Assembly (NCBI GenBank): GCA_905181965.1 | Contig: CAJIZY010000005.1 | Coordinates: 1-64,000 of the forward strand | Source of the DNA: Akkermansiaceae bacterium | Lineage (GTDB): Bacteria > Verrucomicrobiota > Verrucomicrobiia > Verrucomicrobiales > Akkermansiaceae | Length of the DNA stretch: 64,000 nt | Direction: 5' to 3' | In this document: in pieces, positions 36,078 to 43,785 of the stretch | Layout of the letters: each line of letters opens with the position of its first letter | Numbering within the stretch: position 1 is the first letter of the stretch | The notes under the pieces: model-generated | Database searches by the model: none | Told to the model about the DNA's origin: nothing | The model's input: the letters and a program-made list of their open reading frames with translations, nothing else | Position numbers and translations under genes: made by a program

Positions 36078-36719
36078 CTAGCGACGGCGACGTGCTGCCA
36101 GAGCGAGTCCGGCAAGCGCAGCAAGAAGGCTTGTTGATGGCTCAGGAACAACTACTCCCTCACCAAGTTGGATACCTTCGGTGAAAATAAGGCCAAGACC
36201 TGTATCAACATCTGTGAGGATCGTTCCGTAGACAAGTGAGTCAGCGGTCAAAGAATCACTGTCAATAATGATGTCGAGTGCACCAGCACCAACAGCATTC
36301 TCAGTTCCGAAGACCAAACCTGGATCGTAAACTGCGAAATCGGTCGAGCTAGCAAGGTCGGCGCCATCACCAATCACAAGATAAACGGAAGCACCTACAG
36401 GTGATTCTGTCGTTCCCGCAGGAATTGGAGCCGAGCGATTGCCGTCAAAGAATCCGCCAACACCAATGCTGTTTGAGAAAGCACTGTTTCCGTCTCCAAA
36501 TGCCGTGAACAAAAGAACTTCTTCTTTGCTGGTAGGAGCAGATGCGAAGGTTCCGGCTGCGACGAATCCAGAGCCAAGGGCAATTGGGGCACCGTTGTTA
36601 TCAAGAACAGGAACAGCTGTAGGATCAGCTGAAGCTACGTTCAAGAATGAAACGGTGTATGCACTTGCTCCCGAGAACAACCCAACGGCTGCTAGGCTAG
36701 CGATTACTGTTTTCTTCAT
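36078..36719 (-). CDS. PEP-CTERM domain-containing secreted protein
   Basis: 213 residues with a signal peptide (MKKTVIASLAAVGLFSGASA) and a C-terminal PEP-CTERM tripartite signal (VPEPSTSLLAALAGLALAA followed by five residues, mostly Arg). The mature part is about 170 residues, rich in Ala, Gly, Ser, Asp and Val, with no domain I recognise. It probably lies at the surface or in the matrix. It is followed by its own terminator. The next gene upstream is the secreted repeat protein at 36753, 33 bp away on the same strand, so they may share a transcript. Confidence 0.88.
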   Translation of the reverse strand: MKKTVIASLAAVGLFSGASAYTVSFLNVASADPTAVPVLDNNGAPIALGSGFVAAGTFASAPTSKEEVLLFTAFGDGNSAFSNSIGVGGFFDGNRSAPIPAGTTESPVGASVYLVIGDGADLASSTDFAVYDPGLVFGTENAVGAGALDIIIDSDSLTADSLVYGTILTDVDTGLGLIFTEGIQLGEGVVVPEPSTSLLAALAGLALAARRRR

Positions 36720-36752
36720 AATAATGATTTTAAAAGTGAATTTTCTTAAGAC

Positions 36753-37853
36753 TTAGAGGTCAGCGTAAAACGCAGGAGCTCCGATTGATACTCCCTGTGG
36801 AAGAGCACCGCGGTTTTGGATAACGATTCCTGATGCAGAGTCAAGAGAAACTGCTGTCGAATCTGCGTCATTGCTATTACCTGTGTCGGCATCAACAACT
36901 TTCCAACCAGCACCGGCTCCACCAAATCCACCAGAAGAATACCAGTAGATGTTGAAGTCAGCTCCGCTTGGAATGAAAACGAGATCAGCACCACCCTGTC
37001 CAGCAGATGCTGTGAGAGTGCCTGCTCTAAGAACGCCAGGGTTACCTGCTTCGTCAAAGGCTGATGAAAGAGTTGCTCCGGCAGGATAGATTGTGCTCAA
37101 GTAGTTAAACTGAGTTGTAAGAGCTGGAGTAGTGCCAGTCGTCTTGACCGACCCACTTACAACAATAGAGTTGTCAGCACCACGGTTCTGAATGATGAGC
37201 CCGTCAGTGTAAACTAGAGTCACTGTTGCACCGTCAACATCGTTGCTTTCGCCGCTTGCTGGATCAACTTGCTTCCAACCTGCACCTACACCACCGAAAC
37301 CACCGGAAGAATACCAGTAAGTGTCAAATGCGCCTGAGCCGTCTGGGACAAGAACAAGATCAGCACCACCTTGTCCAGCGGAACCGGTCAAGCTAGCTCC
37401 GTCAGCACCAAAGACAGAAGCGAGAGTCTGTGGAGCACGGACAGTCACGGTGTTCTCCACCTCAAGATTGTCCAAAAGACCAGCAGGAACGGAAATGGAT
37501 CCAGCGGCAACTGTTCCAACGACAACCGCGCCAGCAGCGTCTCCGTCAACAACTTCAACGATCACTGAACCGTCAGCGACTTCGCCACTTGCGAGAGTGA
37601 TTGCGCCATTCTCAGCTGTAGCAACAGTGCTAGTGGCAAGGGGAGCACCGAGAAGGCGAAGACCAACGTAATTAAACTGTTGGTTGATTTCAAGAGTCTC
37701 ATAGCCAACGGGCTTCGAGACTGATTCTTGGGCAGCAGCACTTCCCATGAGGAGGGCTCCAAGCCCAAAAGCGGCAGCTGCTTTAAGAGTAGTATCGTTC
37801 GAAGATCTTGGCGTTGAGCCTGTTATAGTTGAAGTCTTGAAAAAACAAGGCAT
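36753..37853 (-). CDS. Secreted duplicated-repeat protein, TIGR02597-like
   Basis: The 366-residue frame encodes a secreted protein with two copies of a 50-residue unit, at about 165-215 and 290-340. Each carries S-A-G-Q-G-G-A-D-L-V, then YWYSSGGFGG, G-A-G-W-K and S-N-D. This matches what I recall of TIGR02597, a paralogous family of Verrucomicrobia of unknown function. The hydrophobic signal core is LKAAAAFGLGALLMGSAAAQ. The N-terminal 25 residues before it (from the ATG at 37853) are odd: they are the antisense of a DEAD-box helicase fragment at 37789-37932. The native start was probably a few residues before LKAAAAFG, so the annotated start is unreliable. Confidence 0.75.
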   Translation of the reverse strand: MPCFFKTSTITGSTPRSSNDTTLKAAAAFGLGALLMGSAAAQESVSKPVGYETLEINQQFNYVGLRLLGAPLATSTVATAENGAITLASGEVADGSVIVEVVDGDAAGAVVVGTVAAGSISVPAGLLDNLEVENTVTVRAPQTLASVFGADGASLTGSAGQGGADLVLVPDGSGAFDTYWYSSGGFGGVGAGWKQVDPASGESNDVDGATVTLVYTDGLIIQNRGADNSIVVSGSVKTTGTTPALTTQFNYLSTIYPAGATLSSAFDEAGNPGVLRAGTLTASAGQGGADLVFIPSGADFNIYWYSSGGFGGAGAGWKVVDADTGNSNDADSTAVSLDSASGIVIQNRGALPQGVSIGAPAFYADL

Positions 37854-37932
37854 TCTTGAACCATTTGAAGTTCAACTTGAATCGATTCCACACGGAATGC
37901 TTGGACGTGACGTTTGTTGCCGTGCTAAAACA
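37789..37932 (+). pseudogene. N-terminal fragment of a DEAD-box RNA helicase
   Basis: In this frame about 48 residues match the start of DEAD-box helicases: the aromatic upstream of the Q motif and the motif itself (SFEDLGVEPVIVEVLKKQG, ILEPFEVQLESIPHGMLG), then GRDVCCRAKT, where the family continues G-S-G-K-T. The match stops exactly at the Walker A threonine, and the next 15 codons, before a stop at 37978, are unrelated. There is no start codon of its own in a sensible place and no downstream helicase sequence. The fragment is wedged between the signal region of the secreted repeat protein and the end of the pfkB-family gene. It is either a relic of recombination or an assembly chimera. Confidence 0.6.
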
Positions 37933-37980
37933 ATAATACTTCAGCGCCAATCCCCTTGGTTAAAGGCTTTGCTTTAATGG

Positions 37981-38895
37981 CTACCAAGCAGAAATCTGCT
38001 GGAACTGGTCAATCCGCTCAAAAAAATCAGTTTTGCGGGCCGACTCGAGCGATTTTGTTGAGAAATCTTCGCAGGTAAACGACGCAAGAATTGAACCGTT
38101 GACGACTGCCGTTTTCAGTTGATCAAAGGTCGGTGTCACCGCTCCTTCTGCAGCCAGGGTTCCAATCAAGCCGCCTAGAAAGGTATCTCCAGCTCCGGTC
38201 GGATCCGCCAAATTCCGTAGCGGCCAAGCTCCACAACTAAAAAATGCTCCATCGGGGCCAAATAATTTGGCCCCAAATTCGCCAAGCTTCACCACAACGT
38301 AACGAGGTCCCTTTTCCAGCAACCTTTCTCCCGCAAGAACAAGATTGTTCGTGTTAGCGAACTCCCGAGCTTCGCTTTCATTAATGACCAAAAGATCAAT
38401 CCGTTTTAAAACATCATGTAGCTCTTCATTAGCCACCGTGATCCAAAGATCCATCGTGTCAGCGACCACAAACTTTTCCTGCGCATTACATTGCTCCAGC
38501 ATCTGAAGCTGATTGATGGGAGCCATGTTAGCCAAAACGACAAACGGGGCATCGGCAAGCTCGGCAGGAACTGAAACCTGCCAGTGCTCCAAAACATTAA
38601 TGGCAACATTATGAGTCGTCCGCTCGTTCATATTTTCGTGATACTCACCGGTCCAAGTAAACGAGGCCTGTTCCGAGCGCTCCAGGCCGGACAAATCGAC
38701 TCCCTGTTCACTCAACATCTCAAGATGCTCCTGCGGGAAATCATTGCCGATGATACCTAACAGATGCACTGGAGAGGCAAGTTTTGCTGCAGCCAGCGAG
38801 GCATAGCTTGCGGAGCCCCCAAGCAGATTGGTTTCATCTGCAACAGGGGTTTTGACATTATCAATGGCGACCGAACCGCCGACGAGTATTTTCAT
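37981..38895 (-). CDS. PfkB-family carbohydrate/nucleoside kinase
   Basis: Ribokinase-fold sugar kinase of 304 residues. The N-terminal GGSVAIDNVKTP and GGSASYASLAAAKL motif and the C-terminal catalytic signature LADPTGAGDTFLGGLIG, with the conserved catalytic Asp, are intact. The substrate cannot be decided from sequence. The gene overlaps thiE by 4 bp (ATGA-type), and lies last in accB-accC-thiE-pfkB. Pairing with thiE could point to a role linked to pyrimidine/thiamine metabolism, but adenosine- or ribokinase-like activity is as likely. Confidence 0.88.
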   Translation of the reverse strand: MKILVGGSVAIDNVKTPVADETNLLGGSASYASLAAAKLASPVHLLGIIGNDFPQEHLEMLSEQGVDLSGLERSEQASFTWTGEYHENMNERTTHNVAINVLEHWQVSVPAELADAPFVVLANMAPINQLQMLEQCNAQEKFVVADTMDLWITVANEELHDVLKRIDLLVINESEAREFANTNNLVLAGERLLEKGPRYVVVKLGEFGAKLFGPDGAFFSCGAWPLRNLADPTGAGDTFLGGLIGTLAAEGAVTPTFDQLKTAVVNGSILASFTCEDFSTKSLESARKTDFFERIDQFQQISAW

Positions 38896-39524
38896 AAGAG
38901 TTGGGATAAAATTCTTTGGGTCTCCTTCTTCGGGACAGGCGATGACAATAAATGAGAAACTATTACAACGCGCCGGGCACCGGCCTGTTTCACTTCCGCT
39001 AAATTACTAGGCTTAATTCCACCAATACAAAATGCCGGGATTTGCAAACCTACCTCCTTCTGCATAGCGCTGATCTTACCAAGTCCAATTCCGGGGCGAC
39101 CTTTTTTGGTCGGGGTAGGGAAAAGGGGGCCAAAACCAATGTAGTCCGCGTTGTCCGCTAAGGCCTGGCGCGCCTGCCTCAAGGAATGGGTAGACCGTCC
39201 TAGTAGCATATCTGGCCCGATTCGCTCTCTCGCTTCCTGAAGGGAGCCATCATCTTGCCCTAAATGAAGTCCATGCGCCCCGCACTCGAGCGCGAGCTCC
39301 AGATGATCATTAATCACCAACGGGGTCTTAAACTCGTCACAAAGAATTCGCAATCTCAGCGCGAGATCCCGGAGTGAACCGGGATCATGGCCTTTTGCGC
39401 GAAGCTGTAAAATTCCAACGCCACCAGCCAGTAGGGCACGCGAAACATCTTCCGCTTTTTCGCTACTCACGTAGCCGAGATCGCAGATCCCATAGAGAAC
39501 TGCACTTTCAAGAGCTGATCTCAC
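38892..39524 (-). CDS. thiE: Thiamine-phosphate synthase
   Basis: Couples the HMP pyrimidine and thiazole phosphate to form thiamine phosphate. The 210-residue TIM barrel shows ILQLRAKGHDPGSL, the TPLVINDHLELALECGAHG and LHLGQDDGSL segments, LLGRSTHSLRQARQA, DYIGFGPLFPTPTKKGRPG and FCIGGIKPSN. The pyrophosphate- and thiazole-binding residues of the family are in place. It overlaps accC by 4 bp upstream and the pfkB-family gene by 4 bp downstream. Being inside an acetyl-CoA carboxylase operon is unusual. No TPP riboswitch is apparent before it. Confidence 0.93.
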   Translation of the reverse strand: MRSALESAVLYGICDLGYVSSEKAEDVSRALLAGGVGILQLRAKGHDPGSLRDLALRLRILCDEFKTPLVINDHLELALECGAHGLHLGQDDGSLQEARERIGPDMLLGRSTHSLRQARQALADNADYIGFGPLFPTPTKKGRPGIGLGKISAMQKEVGLQIPAFCIGGIKPSNLAEVKQAGARRVVIVSHLLSSPVPKKETQRILSQLL

Positions 39525-40879
39525 TCCCCGTTCTTTTCTTTAAGATATTTGGCGACCCAAGCAATGTCGTATTTCCCGGCAATAAAATCGGGGTGATCGA
39601 TTATCTCCTGCTGGAATGGAATAGTGGTCTTAATGCCACGGATCGTGAACTCCGAGAGTGCGCGCTTCATTCGAGCAATCGCCACCTCACGACTCGATGC
39701 CGTCACGATGAGCTTCGCGATCATTGAATCATAATGGGGAGGCACCGTGTAACCGGAATAAACGTGCGAATCAACTCGCACCCCTTTTCCACCCGGAGCA
39801 TACCACAAATCGATGGTTCCAGGACTCGGCGTGAAATTATTATAAGGATCTTCCGCATTAATGCGGCACTCGATGGAATGGCCTCGCGGCTCTACCCCTA
39901 GGACATGACTGGAAACCGGTTCACCAGACGCGATGCGAATTTGTTCTTTGATGAGCTCGCAACCCATTACCTCCTCCGTCACCGGGTGCTCAACCTGGAT
40001 CCGGGTGTTCATCTCCATAAAATAAAAATTAGTAGCATCAGCATTGACCAAATATTCGATCGTTCCAGCATTCCGGTAGCTGATCGACTCTATCAAACGC
40101 ACCGAGGCTTCGCCCATCCGCTCCCGCATTTCGGGCGAAATCAACGGACTGGGACATTCCTCGATGATTTTCTGGTTCCGTCGCTGCATCGAGCAGTCTC
40201 GCTCCCCGAGATGAAAGTAATTCCCATGATCATCAGCAAGGACCTGAAACTCAATGTGATGGGGCTCAAGAACCAACTTTTCAATATAGCAATCTCCGTT
40301 ATTAAAGCAGGCTTCGGCCTCTTTGGAGGCCGCTTGAAACTGAGACTTAAACTCGTCCTCACTCATTGCTGGACGCATCCCGCGACCTCCACCACCAGCC
40401 GTCGCCTTAATCATGACGGGAAATCCAACTTCCTTGGCAACCTTAAGTCCCTCAACAGCGTCAGCTACAATGCCATCCGAGCCAGGAGTCACAGGAACTC
40501 CATTCGCAGTCGCAGTGGCGCGAGCCGTGTTCTTATCACCCATTGTCCGGATGACTTCCGCCGAGGGACCAATGAACGTAATATTACAGCTTTCGCAAAT
40601 CTCAGCGAACCGAGCATTTTCTGAGAGAAATCCATATCCGGGATGAATCGCATCTGCTCCGGTGATCTCAGCTGCCGCAATAATGCGATCAGGCTTCAGG
40701 TAGCTTTCTTTGCTGGGAGCGGGGCCGATACACACCGAATCATCCGCAAGCTGAACGTGCATAGAATCAACATCCACCTCGGAGTACACCGCGACGGATT
40801 CAACCCCTAGTTCACGACAGGCCCGGATGATCCGGCAGGCGATTTCGCCACGATTGGCGACGAGGACGCGCTTAAACAT
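39521..40879 (-). CDS. accC: Acetyl-CoA carboxylase, biotin carboxylase subunit
   Basis: ATP-dependent carboxylation of biotin on AccB, the first step of fatty acid synthesis. The 452 residues show the ATP-grasp enzyme in order: VLVANRGEIACRIIRACREL, HPGYGFLSENARFAEICE, FPVMIKATAGGGGRGMRP, HIEFQVLADDHGNYFHLGER, FYFMEMNTRIQVEHPVTE and GHSIECRINAEDPYNNFTPS. The start ATG at 40879 lies 21 bp after the accB stop. thiE overlaps its end. The two carboxyltransferase subunits are not in this window. Confidence 0.97.
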   Translation of the reverse strand: MFKRVLVANRGEIACRIIRACRELGVESVAVYSEVDVDSMHVQLADDSVCIGPAPSKESYLKPDRIIAAAEITGADAIHPGYGFLSENARFAEICESCNITFIGPSAEVIRTMGDKNTARATATANGVPVTPGSDGIVADAVEGLKVAKEVGFPVMIKATAGGGGRGMRPAMSEDEFKSQFQAASKEAEACFNNGDCYIEKLVLEPHHIEFQVLADDHGNYFHLGERDCSMQRRNQKIIEECPSPLISPEMRERMGEASVRLIESISYRNAGTIEYLVNADATNFYFMEMNTRIQVEHPVTEEVMGCELIKEQIRIASGEPVSSHVLGVEPRGHSIECRINAEDPYNNFTPSPGTIDLWYAPGGKGVRVDSHVYSGYTVPPHYDSMIAKLIVTASSREVAIARMKRALSEFTIRGIKTTIPFQQEIIDHPDFIAGKYDIAWVAKYLKEKNGE

Positions 40880-40900
40880 GCTAGAATATCTAGGGAATTT

Positions 40901-41371
40901 TTATTGAACCCGGAAAAGGTCGTCTCCGAACTGAACGGGAGTGCCGTCGTCCACACAAATCTGAATGATTGTCCCCGAACGCTCGGCCTTGATCTCATTC
41001 ATGACCTTCATGGCCTCGATGATACAAAGAGTTTGGCCTTCACTTATCGTATCCCCGACATTCACGAAATCTGGATCATCCGGAGAAGGTCTACGATAAA
41101 AAGTCCCTACCATTGGAGAAGAAATCGCTTCACCTGAGGGGCCTTCCGAAGCTCCTCCATCAGGCGCTGTGGCGACTGCTGGGGCTTCCGACGGAACCGG
41201 AGCAGCCACCTGACCGCCGCCAGATGGCACCGAGGCAATTAGCTTCTGGATCTCTTCTAAGTCAGTGCCCTTCTTGAGCTTAAGATTGAAGTCTTCCTTT
41301 TCATACTGGAACTGAGACAAGCCATGCTCGTCCATCAGTTTCATGATTTTGCGAATTTCAGTGAGGTCCAC
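40901..41371 (-). CDS. accB: Acetyl-CoA carboxylase biotin carboxyl carrier protein
   Basis: The C-terminal biotinyl domain holds the attachment motif CIIEAMKVMNEIKAERSGT (biotin on the Lys of EAMKVM, about residue 121). A Pro/Ala/Ser-rich linker (about 50-85) joins an N-terminal segment (MDLTEIRKIMKLMDEHGLSQ) typical of bacterial AccB. At 156 residues the protein is full length. The start is GTG at 41371. It is first in the accB-accC-thiE-pfkB operon. The 217-bp gap upstream to the divergent ABC transporter gene must hold the promoters of both, but I cannot identify convincing boxes there. Confidence 0.96.
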   Translation of the reverse strand: MDLTEIRKIMKLMDEHGLSQFQYEKEDFNLKLKKGTDLEEIQKLIASVPSGGGQVAAPVPSEAPAVATAPDGGASEGPSGEAISSPMVGTFYRRPSPDDPDFVNVGDTISEGQTLCIIEAMKVMNEIKAERSGTIIQICVDDGTPVQFGDDLFRVQ

Positions 41372-41588
41372 GGAGTTGATAAAAGGTTAGTGAGCGACCG
41401 CTCGCAGCGGAGTATGACGAAATTGGAGAGATGAGCAACACCGAACCTTTTCACTTCTTTCCCAGACCGAAAAAAGACTTCGCTTTTCTGACTTTTATTT
41501 TTCCATGATTTTCGACAGATTCCCCGACATCCGAAAGTCACAATCTCGAATTTAGGAACTCTCGGTCAAAACCCAACGAACGAAGCCA

Positions 41589-43343
41589 GTGCTCGAACTG
41601 AAAGACGTTTGCTTCACCATCCAAAAAGATGGTGAGCCCATAAATCTCGTAGACCGCGCCAGCCTGAAAATACCCCGAGGCCACTTTATGGCCATCGTGG
41701 GTCCTTCTGGCTGCGGCAAGACGACACTGCTCAAGACGATCGCTGGGCTCAACCCGGAATCCGACGGCTCTCTCTGGTGGAATGGTCGTAATTTGTCCGA
41801 AGACGGGGATCTTGAACCCTATGAAATCGGTTATGTTCCCCAGTTTTCCATCGCTTACGATCAACTCAGCGTTGACGAATCCGTTGAAGCTGCGACACGG
41901 CTACGCGTTAAAACCAAAGGGTCCAGCGATCTTGACGAACGAATTGACAAAGTTCTCGAGGAAACCGGTCTAGCTCCGATCGCGGACCGCCCCGTCAAGG
42001 TTCTCTCCGGTGGTCAAAAACGCCGTCTTGAGTGTATTGGAACTAGTTTCCCACCCCATCTCCTTCTTTGCGACGAGGTCACCAGTGGGCTTGATCCCCG
42101 TTCCGAGCGGGAAATCGTTCATCTCCTTCACGACATCTCCCGCCGCGAGGGCCGGATTGTGCTTTCCGTGACCCACTCACTTGCCCACCTCGAGCTTTAC
42201 GATTCCATCTTGGTCCTCCACGAGGGCCGGGTCGCTTACCACGGAACTCCTGAACAACTCACTCACTATTTTTCAGTTGATAACACTGAACTAGTCTACC
42301 CGCAGCTTGCAAAACAAGCCTCGGAAAAATGGAGGAGTTCCTGGCTCAAACACTCTCCGACCTACTACGCTAAACTTGAGCGCAATCGCCAGAATTTCGT
42401 CAATCAAGGGCAGCTTGAGCTCCCTGCTGAAGAATTTGAAAATCTGGATGGGGAAGACGTAGCGATCGCTCGAGAAGATCCAATCCGTGCTCCCGGTCTT
42501 CTCAGCCAGTTTACGACCCTCTTGGGTCGACGAATGCGGATTTTCTTCCGCGACCGGGGACAAGTCCTTCTCCAACTCGCCATCCTGATTTGCTTTCCCA
42601 TCCTCGTGGTTCTCTTTTCGCCGAGGGCCAATGAAAACATGCGAAAGTTCACCAATGCTGCTGGCAGTAGCCTCCAGGAACAATATCAAGAACAGGCTAA
42701 CGTGCAGGCGGATCGCCTTAAAGTGGGCTCCGCAGTCTCTGGAATTATCATGTTCCAGGTCGTTTTGCTTTCCCTGATGGGATCTAACAACGCCGCACGA
42801 GAAATCGCCGGAGAACGCCAAATTCTGGAAAAAGAAAAATTTGGAGGGGTTAGTCCGATCGCTTATTTGATGAGCAAAGTGGTCTTCTTGTCAGGGCTCG
42901 TGCTTGTTCAATCCTTATGGATGGCTGGCTTTGTGGAGCTATTTTGGTCGTTCAAAGGCAGTTTTGCGGATCACGCAATCTTTCTTGTTTTGGTCAATGC
43001 CGCCATGACCTCGATCTGCCTCGGCATTTCCAGCTTGATGCGAACTGCTGAAAAGGCATCCCTTCTTTCAGTCTATCTGGTTGGCTTCCAACTTCCTCTC
43101 TCGGGCGCTGTTTTGGCACTGCCGGAGAATATCGAACCCCTTACCCGCCCCTTCATATCTGCCTATTGGGCTTGGTCAGGGAGTGTTGCTTCTCTATCGG
43201 GAGACTATAAATCAGCCCTTACCGCAATCAGCGAAACAGAGCTTTCCACCACAAACATCTGCTTTTTCATCCTCCTAATCCATATTATGGTTGGCCTCGC
43301 CGCCTCATGGGTCGGCACCAGTCGCCCGCAATGGGAACACTAA
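41589..43343 (+). CDS. ABC transporter, fused ATPase and ABC-2 type permease
   Basis: 584 residues. The N-terminal ATPase (about 1-225) has Walker A AIVGPSGCGKTTLLKTIAG, the signature VLSGGQKRRLECIG, Walker B HLLLCDEVTSGLDPRSEREI and the H-loop SVTHSLAH. The C-terminal ABC2 membrane domain (about 310-580) has some six helices and a loop before TM2 rich in Gln and Ala. The fusion layout is like ABCG/White half-transporters, which act as dimers, mostly exporting lipids or hydrophobic compounds. Its substrate is unknown. The start is GTG at 41589 without a strong ribosome binding site. A membrane protein and an exported helical protein follow on the same strand and may work with it. Confidence 0.88.
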   Translation: MLELKDVCFTIQKDGEPINLVDRASLKIPRGHFMAIVGPSGCGKTTLLKTIAGLNPESDGSLWWNGRNLSEDGDLEPYEIGYVPQFSIAYDQLSVDESVEAATRLRVKTKGSSDLDERIDKVLEETGLAPIADRPVKVLSGGQKRRLECIGTSFPPHLLLCDEVTSGLDPRSEREIVHLLHDISRREGRIVLSVTHSLAHLELYDSILVLHEGRVAYHGTPEQLTHYFSVDNTELVYPQLAKQASEKWRSSWLKHSPTYYAKLERNRQNFVNQGQLELPAEEFENLDGEDVAIAREDPIRAPGLLSQFTTLLGRRMRIFFRDRGQVLLQLAILICFPILVVLFSPRANENMRKFTNAAGSSLQEQYQEQANVQADRLKVGSAVSGIIMFQVVLLSLMGSNNAAREIAGERQILEKEKFGGVSPIAYLMSKVVFLSGLVLVQSLWMAGFVELFWSFKGSFADHAIFLVLVNAAMTSICLGISSLMRTAEKASLLSVYLVGFQLPLSGAVLALPENIEPLTRPFISAYWAWSGSVASLSGDYKSALTAISETELSTTNICFFILLIHIMVGLAASWVGTSRPQWEH

Positions 43344-43364
43344 TCTCAAAATCAATTTTCAATC

Positions 43365-43760
43365 ATGGCTCGTCGCGCTAGCTCAGGTGTTAATACCGGA
43401 GCCCTCATTATCGGGGCTATCGTTTTCATTCTTATCCTCGGAGGAGGTTACTGGTTCCTAAACAGGAAGCCATCCGGCTTTGATGCTCCTGAATTAGATA
43501 TCGAACAAGCGCTCAGCAACAGCCGAAGCCTTTCAGGCAATCGTTATCAAGTCACCGGCAAGCTCATTGACCGCAACATCGAATCAAACGGTCAAATCAT
43601 CACAATCCAGCTCGGCGAAGAAACCAACCCAAAGTTTCTTCCCATCATGATTCCCGAGGGCTTCAAAAACGGAAACCTCAACCAGCAAGCCCAATACACT
43701 TTCCTTATCCAGTTTAATACGGTCGGTCTCGCAGTTGCGGAAGACGTAAAACAGCTCTAG
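43365..43760 (+). CDS. Small single-pass membrane protein of unknown function
   Basis: 131 residues. One transmembrane helix (about residues 13-32, ALIIGAIVFILILGGGYWFL) follows a basic N-terminus. The rest, about 95 residues, is predicted to lie outside the cytoplasm. It may form a small OB-like beta domain: NRYQVTGKLIDRNIESNGQI, TIQLGEETNPKFLPIMIPEG, and QYTFLIQFNTVG. I do not recognise a family. It lies 21 bp after the ABC transporter and 25 bp before the next gene, so all three are probably one operon. Confidence 0.7.
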   Translation: MARRASSGVNTGALIIGAIVFILILGGGYWFLNRKPSGFDAPELDIEQALSNSRSLSGNRYQVTGKLIDRNIESNGQIITIQLGEETNPKFLPIMIPEGFKNGNLNQQAQYTFLIQFNTVGLAVAEDVKQL

Positions 43761-43785
43761 ACTCCGGTCGGTTGCAACCAAAGTT

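Noticed and set aside
37933..37980. The continuation of the DEAD-box frame to 37977 as helicase sequence
   Set aside because: After the Walker A Lys-Thr the codons no longer match the family in any frame, so the fragment was cut at 37932.
38896..39540. A TPP riboswitch for thiE
   Set aside because: thiE has no leader of its own; it overlaps accC by 4 bp. I see no THI-box element before accB either.
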